The position numbers were made by a program, and so were the translations under genes. From Methanosarcina flavescens (GTDB lineage: Archaea; Halobacteriota; Methanosarcinia; Methanosarcinales; Methanosarcinaceae): a stretch of DNA of 64,000 nucleotides. The first letter of the stretch is position 1; each line of letters starts with the position of its first letter. This document shows, piece by piece, positions 28,982 through 36,858 of the stretch. Location of the stretch: positions 682,001-746,000 of the forward strand of contig NZ_CP032683.1 of the NCBI RefSeq assembly GCF_001304615.2, read 5' to 3'. The notes under the pieces are model-generated. The model did not search any database and had not been told where the DNA came from. It worked only from the letters and a program-made list of their open reading frames with translations.

Positions 28982-29049
28982 CTGAAGGGGATTTCAATGT
29001 TTTGAGAGAATGATTTCAGTTGTGGTTATCTACTAAAATCTTGGAAACC

Positions 29050-30516
29050 TTATTCTCCCGTACTTTCGACTCCGACTGCACTCAGGAACCTTTTGACAAC
29101 GGCTTCATTAACCAGCCTCAGTAAGGTCTGCCGGTCTTTCGTAGCACTGAAAACCCCGAGGGGAATCTGGGCTCCTGCTGCGTTTGCATGCCCACCTGCA
29201 TCTTCACCGAAAGCTTGGCGCATGATTTCACCCAGGTTAATCCTGATATCGTTACTGCGCCCGGAAATATAGATACGGTCTTCAGTGACCCCGAAAACTA
29301 CAGTTGTAGAGATTCCCTCAAGGCTCAGAAGGTAATCTGCAGCCTGTGGGAGGGTATCCCTGTCCCGTATATTGCCGACATTTGAAAGAAGATAACTTCC
29401 CAGCACCTGCCGGTTCCTGATGGCTTCTCCAAGCACATCAAGGGTTTCGATAGCCATTGAGGGCTGCTCAAGCTGATCTAGAATCCCGTGATTCGAAAGG
29501 GGGTAAAGGTACGAAGCAGCTGAAAGGTCTGCAGGGTCGGTCTTCCGCTTGAAATCCTGGGTGTCAGTCCGGATCCCATAGAGCAGAGCCGTTGCAAGGG
29601 TTTTGGAAATATTGATATTGAGCTGCTGCAGGTACTTTGTCATTATAGTAGCAGTTGCCCCGAAATTCGGCCGGATATCTATATACTCAGCTTTTATTTC
29701 GGCATCCCCGGGTGGGTGATGGTCAATAACAACGCCCACATAAGAATTTGGGGGAACCATATTATTAACGCCGGGAACCGAGCAATCTATCAGGGCGATT
29801 TCATCGAAGTCTTTCAGGTCGTACTCTTCCATCTTACCAAGGTCAATCCCGAGCAGATTTAAAAAAGCTTTGTTTTCCTGATGCCCAATCCTGCCATGAT
29901 AGAGGATGCTTGCTTCGACCCCGAGGGTCTTTGCAATCTCTTTCAGAGCAAGCCCGCTTGAAATAGCATCCGGATCGGGGTTATCATGAATAACAATGGC
30001 AAGTTTTTTATCCCTTATCCCTTTTAGCCACCGTGCAAGCCTATTGCCCCTGTGAACCGACTCGGCTCTCTCGAGGGTACGGGAAAGGGAAGTCGCAACA
30101 AGCTTGGAAGGCATAAATACATAGTCTGCCCCGAGATCTTCCATTTTTTCCTTGTTAATAATGTCCGAAGCTCTGGAAAAAAGCTGAACATCAGGGTTAA
30201 CTACCATTTTGAAATTTTCGATGCCCTTCCTGTTCGCCTCATTATTGGATGTCAGGAAAAGTATAACAACGACGTTTTTAAGGTCAATCTTATCGACGAG
30301 CTCAGGATCAGAGATATCGCCTACAATGGCCTCAAAGCCTTCCTCTCTGAGAGTTTCAACCTTAGCTTCGTCTTTATCAACGATGATTACGAGCTTATTG
30401 CTTTCCCTGAGCTCTTTCGCAAGCGCAAAACCAACACTTCCACTTCCCAGAACAAGGTATCTGGGTTTGACTGTATTTTTAAGATTGCTATCTGCATCCT
30501 TTGAAAAATTAGGCAA
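29050..30516 (-). CDS. TrkA-N/DHH-DHHA1 phosphoesterase fusion
   Basis: 488 residues in three parts. Residues about 18-135 are a Rossmann TrkA-N/RCK nucleotide-binding domain (YLVLGSGSVGFALAKEL, then VIIVDKDEAKVE). Residues about 165-340 are a DHH domain with metal-binding motifs IHDNPDPDAISSG and GVVIDHHPPGD. A DHHA1 domain ends with GEDAGGHANAAGAQIPLG. DHH/DHHA1 proteins act as phosphodiesterases or exonucleases on small nucleotides. The fused Rossmann domain suggests ligand control, possibly by NAD(H) or a cyclic dinucleotide. The exact substrate is unknown. The ATG start gives a full-length protein. Confidence 0.88.
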   Translation of the reverse strand: MPNFSKDADSNLKNTVKPRYLVLGSGSVGFALAKELRESNKLVIIVDKDEAKVETLREEGFEAIVGDISDPELVDKIDLKNVVVILFLTSNNEANRKGIENFKMVVNPDVQLFSRASDIINKEKMEDLGADYVFMPSKLVATSLSRTLERAESVHRGNRLARWLKGIRDKKLAIVIHDNPDPDAISSGLALKEIAKTLGVEASILYHGRIGHQENKAFLNLLGIDLGKMEEYDLKDFDEIALIDCSVPGVNNMVPPNSYVGVVIDHHPPGDAEIKAEYIDIRPNFGATATIMTKYLQQLNINISKTLATALLYGIRTDTQDFKRKTDPADLSAASYLYPLSNHGILDQLEQPSMAIETLDVLGEAIRNRQVLGSYLLSNVGNIRDRDTLPQAADYLLSLEGISTTVVFGVTEDRIYISGRSNDIRINLGEIMRQAFGEDAGGHANAAGAQIPLGVFSATKDRQTLLRLVNEAVVKRFLSAVGVESTGE

Positions 30517-31016
30517 AAATAGTCCTCCATGCTTTTATAAGTCCAGACACGTGCAAAGGAAAGCAAACATTTGATCAGAATCCTGCTTGTTCACGTTTTA
30601 CTACAGTTAATTAACTCTAAGGCTAGCTGTAGTTTTAGACCATTTCCTGGTGGTAATTACTCTTACTAAGTTTAGTTTACAAATCATCTCTTTTTATGAA
30701 TCATCATTATACGTTTTTATGAATCATCCTTATACGGAATTATACTCAATGAATTATGCTCATAAGGAATTAATAACATTTTTACGGAAAACTAAGTAAT
30801 TGCGGTATTATGTAATACCGGAATGTAATGTATATAGTTAATGATATCAAATAGGTTTCCTTGGTCTAAAATACAAAGTAAATCACTTCAATTACTCTAG
30901 AGATATATAATAATTTCTATGGCAGTATATAAGCCAGGAAGTTAAGGCTTGCAGAAATCTTCAAAAGGTTAACAAGTAACAGGATACCAGATTAAATAAG
31001 CAGGCAGGTAACTACT
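30517..31016. other. Intergenic region with a 23-bp tandem duplication
   Basis: 500 bp between divergent genes. A 23-bp unit is repeated with one mismatch at 30691-30713 and 30714-30736, followed by a more degenerate third stretch to about 30770. A TATA-like ATATATAATAA near 30901-30912 could serve the NAD(P)HX gene starting at 31017. No gene or RNA was recognised. Confidence 0.45.
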
Positions 31017-32525
31017 ATGAAGTGCATCAGTTCTTTGAGAATGAAAGCAATAGACAGAAATTGTGAGTGTCTTGGACTTCTACTTATACAGTTAATGGAA
31101 AATGCAGGAGCCGCTATTGCACAGAGTGTCCGGGAAAAGCTTGAAAGCGGCAGGGTACTTTTTATCGCAGGTAGGGGTAACAACGGAGGGGACGCTTTTG
31201 TTGCCGCCAGGCATCTCGCAGGCTCTTCAGGTTATATAGTAAAGTTAATCCTGCTGGGAAAAGCCAGGGATATCGGAACAAAGGAAGCTTTTCACAATTT
31301 CTCCCTGCTGAAGTTCAGCCGTGTAGAAGTGATTGAAATAACGGATTCGAGCCAGCTTGAAGCAGAGGCTTCGGACTGGTACTCAGAGGCTGACCTGCTT
31401 GTAGACGCTGTATTCGGAACCGGGATAAAAGGGAAGATAAAAGAACCCGAATCCACCGCTATTGATTATATAAATCGGGAAGGAAGAGCCGGAAAAACAA
31501 TAATCTCGATTGATATACCCTCAGGACTTGACCCTGACGGCGGAAGCTTTGAAAAAGCCGTGCATGCAGGACTTACAGTCACTTTTCACCGTATGAAAGC
31601 AGGGCTCATGAGCGAGAAGGCAAAAGAGTACACTGGAATTATAAGGGTTGCCGAGATAGGAATTTTTGCCGACGCCGAACAATATACCGGACCAGGAGAC
31701 CTGATGACACTCAATAGGCGGGAATCCTCGGGACATAAAGGCGATTCCGGAAGAATCCTTGTTATAGGAGGCGGCCCGTACTCGGGCGCTCCTGCACTTG
31801 CGGCTCTTGCAGCCCTTAAAGCCGGGGCAGATCTTGTAACCGCAGCAGTCCCAGCACATGTAGCAGAAATCGTGGCATCTTATTCTCCGAACCTGATCGT
31901 CCGAAAACTTTCTTCGAATATTCTCTGCCCTGAGGATCTCTCAATCCTTCTGGATCTCATAAATTCCCACAATGTAGTCGTGATGGGGATGGGATTGGGG
32001 AGAGCACCAGAAACCCTGGAAACCGTCCGGAGAATCCTTCCCTTTTGCAGGAAAGCAGTCCTAGATGCTGATGCTCTTGCAGCCCTATCAGGTACTATCT
32101 TTGAAAGCCTTGCAGGCAACTGTGATTTGATAGTAACCCCACACGCTGGAGAGTTTGCTCTCTTGAGGGATATGAGAACCCCTGAAAGCCAGGATTCCTG
32201 CATTAAAGCAGTCAGGGAATTCTCGGAGAAAGAAGGAGTTGTAACACTTCTAAAAGGAAAAATCGACATTATTTCGGATGGGAAACAGACCCTGCTGAAC
32301 AGGACAGGAAATGCAGGCATGACAGTTGGAGGCACAGGTGATGTCCTGGCAGGGCTTACAGGATCACTATTTTCCAGAAATCCCGCCTTTCTTGCGGCTG
32401 CCTGCGCAGCGTACATTAATGGGGCAGCAGGAGATCTTGCTTTTGAGAAAGCAGGCAATGGGCTGCTTGCAACAGACGTTCTGGAAAAAATCACCGAAAT
32501 AATTAAAGAAGCTGATATTGGATAA
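31017..32525 (+). CDS. nnrDE: Bifunctional NAD(P)H-hydrate epimerase / ADP-dependent dehydratase
   Basis: 502 residues that repair hydrated NADH/NADPH. The N-terminal YjeF_N epimerase domain (1 to about 215) shows LMENAGAAIAQSV, IAGRGNNGGDAFVAARHL and SIDIPSGLDPDGG. The C-terminal ribokinase-like dehydratase domain (about 230-500) shows HKGDSGRILVIGGGPYSGAP, VVMGMGLGRAPE, VTPHAGEFALL and GNAGMTVGGTGDVLAGLTG. Length and order match the fused prokaryotic enzyme. The start is ATG in CTACTATGAAG without a strong Shine-Dalgarno. Confidence 0.94.
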   Translation: MKCISSLRMKAIDRNCECLGLLLIQLMENAGAAIAQSVREKLESGRVLFIAGRGNNGGDAFVAARHLAGSSGYIVKLILLGKARDIGTKEAFHNFSLLKFSRVEVIEITDSSQLEAEASDWYSEADLLVDAVFGTGIKGKIKEPESTAIDYINREGRAGKTIISIDIPSGLDPDGGSFEKAVHAGLTVTFHRMKAGLMSEKAKEYTGIIRVAEIGIFADAEQYTGPGDLMTLNRRESSGHKGDSGRILVIGGGPYSGAPALAALAALKAGADLVTAAVPAHVAEIVASYSPNLIVRKLSSNILCPEDLSILLDLINSHNVVVMGMGLGRAPETLETVRRILPFCRKAVLDADALAALSGTIFESLAGNCDLIVTPHAGEFALLRDMRTPESQDSCIKAVREFSEKEGVVTLLKGKIDIISDGKQTLLNRTGNAGMTVGGTGDVLAGLTGSLFSRNPAFLAAACAAYINGAAGDLAFEKAGNGLLATDVLEKITEIIKEADIG

Positions 32526-32703
32526 AAAGATTAAAAACAAGCTTTAAAGATATCAGTCTGATACTGAGATACTGGATTCTGGAAATGCTGTATTATAATT
32601 AATTTATCGTTGCAAATTATCTAACGGTAGAATTTATTTAGCGCTAAGATTTAAAAATCCATTTAAAATATTCTAATGTACTCGGGATAGGGAGGCATTT
32701 TAT

Positions 32704-32889
32704 ATGGTTCAGGAAATTGGAAGAAAAATCGAGCTGGAAATCGAAAGAAACCGGATAAGAATTAATATTTTTCATGGAGAAGATGAACAGATCATAAAAC
32801 TCAACCTTGAAGAAGCCAGAGAACTTGTAAATAGGCTGGAAAAATTAATCGAAGACTATTCAAAGAGAAAACAGATCAGAATTGATTGA
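32704..32889 (+). CDS. Small conserved hypothetical protein upstream of moaC
   Basis: A 61-residue, highly charged protein (about half Glu, Arg, Lys, Ile) with a predicted beta-beta-alpha layout and a C-terminal helix (NLEEARELVNRLEKLIEDYS). An upstream GGGAGG (about 32689-32694) is 9-10 nt from the ATG. It ends 29 bp before the moaC GTG, which suggests a shared transcript. No known domain was recognised and no function can be assigned. Confidence 0.65.
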   Translation: MVQEIGRKIELEIERNRIRINIFHGEDEQIIKLNLEEARELVNRLEKLIEDYSKRKQIRID

Positions 32890-32918
32890 TTCGAGATTAT
32901 AAAAAACACGGTGATTAT

Positions 32919-33386
32919 GTGGAAAAGCAGTTTACTCACATTGAATCCGGCAGAGCGCGTATGGTAGACATTAGCGAAAAGAGCGAGATTCCAAGACTGG
33001 CTCGAGCTGTTGGAGAAATTATGCTTTCCAGGGAAACCATAGAGAAGATAAGAACCGGAACGGTGGAAAAAGGCAATGTGCTTGCAACTGCTCGAGTTGC
33101 AGCCGTGCTTGCGGTTAAAAAGACACCTGAGATAATCCCGATGTGCCACCAGCTCCCAATCACAGCCATAGATGTGGATTTTGAAATCGGGGACGGAGTA
33201 ATTTCAACTGTAGTTGAGGTCAGGACTGTGGGGAAAACAGGGGTTGAGATGGAAGCTCTTACAGGGGTTTCGGCAGCTTTGCTGACTATATGGGATATGG
33301 TTAAATCGGCGGAAAAAGATGAAAGTGGGAATTACCCCAGTACTTCAATACAGAATATTCGGGTGCTCGAAAAGCTTAAAGGGTGA
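32919..33386 (+). CDS. moaC: Cyclic pyranopterin monophosphate synthase
   Basis: About 155 residues. MoaC converts 3',8-cH2GTP to cPMP in molybdenum/tungsten cofactor synthesis, needed by formylmethanofuran dehydrogenase in methanogens. Family motifs are MVDISEK near the start, AAVLAVKKTPEIIPMCHQLP, and VEMEALTGVSAALLTIWDM. The frame is open further upstream to a TTG at 32886. GTG at 32919 is better: the Shine-Dalgarno GGTGAT (32910-32915) precedes it, and the product then begins MEKQFTHIESGRARMV, the usual MoaC start. Confidence 0.92.
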   Translation: MEKQFTHIESGRARMVDISEKSEIPRLARAVGEIMLSRETIEKIRTGTVEKGNVLATARVAAVLAVKKTPEIIPMCHQLPITAIDVDFEIGDGVISTVVEVRTVGKTGVEMEALTGVSAALLTIWDMVKSAEKDESGNYPSTSIQNIRVLEKLKG

Positions 33387-33598
33387 ACTTTTGTAACTAC
33401 TAAGCCTGCTGAAGATGAATCAATGATGTTGATTTTGATGTAACAGATAACTGTGATCGATAACCAGCGATCTTTTCACGTAGACTTTAATGAGAAATTC
33501 TTAATTATAGACTGAATTGTAAATGCCCAGGGTAAGCCCATAAAAATAAGCTTTTTAAAGGATAGGATATATCAAGACGGCAGACTGAGGTATATATC

Positions 33599-34450
33599 TT
33601 GAAGATCATAGGTGGACCAGCATCACAATTACTAGCCAGCCGCACTGCCCGAGCTTTAGGGACAGAGCCTGTGCTCTGCGAGTTTAATCGCTTCCCTGAC
33701 GAGGAACTTTATCTCCGAATCACAGAAGAAATCGAAAACGAGCGCGTGACCCTTATCCAGAGCACGCCCACCGACTCGGATCTTGTTTCCCTGCTCCAGC
33801 TTATTGATGCCTGTGAAGGCGCAGGTGAGCTCAATGTTGTAATTCCTTACATGGGATACGCCAGACAGGATAAGAAGTTCAAACCCGGAGAGCCGATCAG
33901 TGCTCGCGCAGTTGCCCGCTGCATCAACGCTGACCGTGTCTTTACCATAAATATCCATGAAAAAAGCGTGCTTAAACACTTCCCCAGCCCTGCGGAAAAC
34001 CTTGATGCAGCTAAACTGGTAGGGGAGTATATTGCAGGGCTTGGCTTGAAAGATCCTCTTCTGCTCGCTCCTGATTCCGGAGCCGAAGGACTTATAAAGA
34101 ATATCTCTTCAGGGCTGGGCTTTGATTATGACCATCTTGAGAAAACAAGGCTAAGCGGGGATACGGTTGTAATCAAGACAAAGAATCTCGATGTGACAGG
34201 CAGGCGTGTTGTCCTTGTAGATGATATGATTGCAACAGGCGGAACAATGGCAGAATCCATCAAAATGCTCAGAAATCAGGGAGCAGCAGACGTTTATACC
34301 GCCTGCGTACATCCCGTACTTGCAAGGAATGCAGCTTTAAGGCTCTTCAATGCAGGAGTAAAGGATATAATCGGAACCGATACCCTTGAGAGAGCCGAGA
34401 GCAGGTTGAGTGTTGCCCCCCTGATTGCAGACGCCCTTAAAGGACTCTGA
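33599..34450 (+). CDS. prs: Ribose-phosphate pyrophosphokinase (archaeal type)
   Basis: 283 residues. It makes PRPP from ribose 5-phosphate and ATP, feeding purine, pyrimidine, histidine and methanopterin synthesis. Signatures are FPDEELYLRI, IPYMGYARQDKKFKPGEP, APDSGAEGL and the PRPP loop VVLVDDMIATGGTMAESI. The length fits the short archaeal form. The start is TTG at 33599 with GAGGT about 8 nt upstream. Confidence 0.95.
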   Translation: MKIIGGPASQLLASRTARALGTEPVLCEFNRFPDEELYLRITEEIENERVTLIQSTPTDSDLVSLLQLIDACEGAGELNVVIPYMGYARQDKKFKPGEPISARAVARCINADRVFTINIHEKSVLKHFPSPAENLDAAKLVGEYIAGLGLKDPLLLAPDSGAEGLIKNISSGLGFDYDHLEKTRLSGDTVVIKTKNLDVTGRRVVLVDDMIATGGTMAESIKMLRNQGAADVYTACVHPVLARNAALRLFNAGVKDIIGTDTLERAESRLSVAPLIADALKGL

Positions 34451-34511
34451 TAAAAATACTTAAATTTTTATTACCGTTAACTATTTTTTATATATTGCTA
34501 TTTTTAGTAGT

Positions 34512-35222
34512 ATGACCCTTCCAGAAGTTTGCCCTCTTGATGAAAACCAGACATGTAAAGGGCGGGAGTGCCATCTCTTCTGCCTTGAGTGGAGAACGAG
34601 AGAACCCACCTGCCTTATAGGTTACAGCACAACAAGTAAAATTAAATCCGGGAAAGTGGACCGCAACAGGGATACCTATGCTGAAGATACTTTCCGCAAA
34701 TTAGGCAGGCAGCCCCATTCTAAAAGAAAGAATGCCTCTGAAAAAGGGGATTGGACCCCCACAAGGCTCATAGAGAGACCTACGAAAAGACCTGCAGAGA
34801 GAAAAGAAGCAAGCTTTACTCAGAGCCAGGAGTTCCAGGAGGCTATTACAAAAACTCCTGAGAGATCCAAGAAAATCCACGACAAAAGGCTGAGAGAAAG
34901 ATATAATGCCAGTGAAATCGAAAAAGCCTCTATAAGGCTGGAATCCAGATTGAGAGAAGAGCCGGCAGAACAGAACCCTATCATCTGCGCAAAAACGCAG
35001 CCAAGAATTCAGGAAAAGCCGAGAATCCCGGATAAAGTCATTTCAAGAGATAAGCACACAACAATCTTTGCAACCTTTGATACCGATAAAAAAAATAACT
35101 CTTACCTGTTAAGGGGAGAAAAAGCAAAACAGCCCCCAGAGAACAGGGAAAAACGTAAGAAGCTTGACGAAGTGATGGAAATAGACCTTCCTGACACTTA
35201 CGATGAGGATTTCTGGAGTTAA
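34512..35222 (+). CDS. Uncharacterised protein with N-terminal Cys knuckle and charged, probably disordered tail
   Basis: 236 residues. Residues 7-35 hold five cysteines (VCPLDENQTCKGRECHLF, then CLEWRTREPTCLIGY), which look like a metal or Fe-S site. The remaining 200 residues are rich in Lys, Arg, Glu and Pro, have no hydrophobic core or membrane segment, and are probably disordered until an acidic end (MEIDLPDTYDEDFWS). It lies 61 bp after prs. I do not recognise the family. The split between an ordered Cys head and a basic tail could suit nucleic-acid binding, which is speculation. Confidence 0.6.
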   Translation: MTLPEVCPLDENQTCKGRECHLFCLEWRTREPTCLIGYSTTSKIKSGKVDRNRDTYAEDTFRKLGRQPHSKRKNASEKGDWTPTRLIERPTKRPAERKEASFTQSQEFQEAITKTPERSKKIHDKRLRERYNASEIEKASIRLESRLREEPAEQNPIICAKTQPRIQEKPRIPDKVISRDKHTTIFATFDTDKKNNSYLLRGEKAKQPPENREKRKKLDEVMEIDLPDTYDEDFWS

Positions 35223-35857
35223 ACAAAACCGTTGGCCTATAGCCTTTTGAAAAAAGGATTGACTCAGCCGGCATGATCAAATGGGGCAACGCAAGGCTTT
35301 TCAAAACCCTCCGCGCCGATACCATTGCACCGCAACCCTTTTACGAAAAGGCTTGACCGAAACCGTTGCGCCGGTTTATCACGCTGGATAGGGTTTGGGG
35401 ATAAGGTTCTCAAATCCAAAAGCTTACCATTTTCGATAAAACCTTTTCTCAAAAGGCTTTTGTTGCGTCGCTTGACCACGCTGTTGCCAGGGGTTTTCGC
35501 TCAAGCCTTTTTTCAAAAGGCTTGTGAAAAGGTTTGCTTAGTTAGCTATACTCCATCCGGAAAATAACCCGAATATACAGGCAGAAATTCCGGAAGAAGG
35601 TATTTACTCGCGAAGAAGAGATATCCTCTTCACCCCAGTATCCGAAATAAGTCGGCATTACTCTGTCAAGACATCGACTGTTCCAGGTTTTGAGGCATCG
35701 ATTATGATTATAAACTATGAGCATAGAAGGAATTATGAGGAAAATCAACTGAACGTCTGAGAGAGACTTTTGGTATCGTAAGATTTTCATCTTTTATGCC
35801 GCTTAACTTTAATTTTACCTGCACGGGAAAAAACAAAAAGAGATATGATGATTCAGG
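35223..35857. repeat. Cluster of REP-like palindromic repeats upstream of the TPD gene
   Basis: A 635-bp non-coding region. Between 35240 and 35540 short palindromes of the form CCTTTT-n-AAAAGG recur: around 35243, 35336, 35442 and 35505. They are linked by GC-richer spacers such as TTGCGTCGCTTGACCACGCT. One segment, 35434-35506, is repeated exactly in inverted orientation at 36695-36767. The right part (35540-35857) is ordinary AT-rich sequence that should hold the promoter of the TPD gene. Related units recur at 36650-36850 and 46150-46225. Confidence 0.75.
35434..35506 (+). repeat. Left copy of a perfect 73-bp inverted repeat
   Basis: All 73 bases match the reverse complement of 36695-36767. 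The segment contains a CCTTTTCTCAAAAGG palindrome and the GC-rich TTGCGTCGCTTGACCACGCT core. With its partner it brackets the TPD nuclease gene (35858-36646). Confidence 0.93.
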
Positions 35858-36646
35858 ATGGACCGCCAGACATATCAGGAAATATACAGTTCACTGCATG
35901 ACTTTAAAGATGTTTTCCGCCTTTCGGAAGAATACTCTAAACCTGTTGGAGTGATTGCAACAATTCTCAACCAGAAAGTTGTGAAAAAGACGAGATTCAA
36001 ACACAGGAGAATTTATTCCAGAGAAAATGAGCTTTTTTTAAAATGGAAACAGGGACGTACCATTCTTGATCTCGCAGAATACACAGGCTTTCCTCCGACC
36101 CTCATGGCATCACTTATTATGAAAAATTGTGAAATTCCCAAGAAAAGTATAAACTGGTTTTTTAAACATGTAGATTCAATCGAAAGTCGCCGCCTTAGAA
36201 GAGAAGTCAAAAGAGCCCTGGAAGCTGATCATTTCTTTTCCCCCCATGCTCACGAGATGCAGTGTAAAAAAGGCGAGATGGGAGAAGCACTCATCCAGAA
36301 ATGGCTCGATGACAGAGGAATTCCATATTGCACCGAGGCAGAGATTCGGGCTAAAGGAGAAGGCAAGACCCCAGATTTTGTGCTTGCAGACCCTGTATGC
36401 ATAGACAACCTCATGGTCAACTGGATTGAAAGCAAAGCCTTATTTGGAGATGACTTCGAACACGAGCATTACTCGAAGAAGCAGTTTAGAGAATATGCCG
36501 AAATCTTCGGGGAAGGTATGGTTGTTTACTGGTACGGGTATCTCGAGGACCTCCCTGCAGAGGGCTACCTCGTAAAGAACTTTAGCTTTTTTGAGGAATA
36601 TAAAGAGGAACTTGATGAGCTATTTAATTATCTGGTATACTGGTGA
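35858..36646 (+). CDS. CDIN1-like TPD-motif protein (PD-(D/E)XK nuclease fold)
   Basis: 262 residues. The N-terminal third contains a helix-turn-helix-like segment (RTILDLAEYTGFPPTLMASL). The C-terminal part has the TPD motif KTPDFVLADPV (about residue 170) followed by VNWIESKALFGDDFEHEHY, giving the D...E-x-K pattern of restriction-endonuclease-fold nucleases. This family (Pfam TPD) includes human CDIN1/C15orf41, the partner of codanin-1. The archaeal role is not established. It converges on rad50-mre11, so a repair or replication role is plausible but inferred. It is flanked by a 73-bp inverted repeat. Confidence 0.8.
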   Translation: MDRQTYQEIYSSLHDFKDVFRLSEEYSKPVGVIATILNQKVVKKTRFKHRRIYSRENELFLKWKQGRTILDLAEYTGFPPTLMASLIMKNCEIPKKSINWFFKHVDSIESRRLRREVKRALEADHFFSPHAHEMQCKKGEMGEALIQKWLDDRGIPYCTEAEIRAKGEGKTPDFVLADPVCIDNLMVNWIESKALFGDDFEHEHYSKKQFREYAEIFGEGMVVYWYGYLEDLPAEGYLVKNFSFFEEYKEELDELFNYLVYW

Positions 36647-36694
36647 ACCGCAAACTTTTTCAGAAAAAGTTTGATCAAAAACCTTTGAAAAAAA

Positions 36695-36767
36695 GCTTGA
36701 GCGAAAACCCCTGGCAACAGCGTGGTCAAGCGACGCAACAAAAGCCTTTTGAGAAAAGGTTTTATCG
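36695..36767 (-). repeat. Right copy of a perfect 73-bp inverted repeat
   Basis: An exact reverse complement of 35434-35506. It lies in the 212-bp gap between the convergent TPD and rad50 genes. Next to it are hairpins AAACTTTTT-CAG-AAAAAGTTT (about 36655-36673) and a similar one at about 36769-36790, which could act as bidirectional terminators. Confidence 0.93.
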
Positions 36768-36858
36768 CAAACTTTTTAGAAAAAAGTTTGATCAAAAATT
36801 AGCATGACGGCGTGGTCAAGCGCGCAACGGTTTTGATCGAGCGACGCCACGCGTGAGG

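Noticed and set aside
28761-29013. Overlapping open frames of 74 and 82 codons on the + strand
   Set aside because: They exist only because the 39-bp repeat is a multiple of three and pyrimidine-rich; no ribosome binding site or protein family.
32886-32918. TTG start extending MoaC by 11 residues
   Set aside because: Lies over the stop of the preceding gene, and GGTGAT before GTG 32919 together with the usual MoaC N-terminus favours the shorter form.
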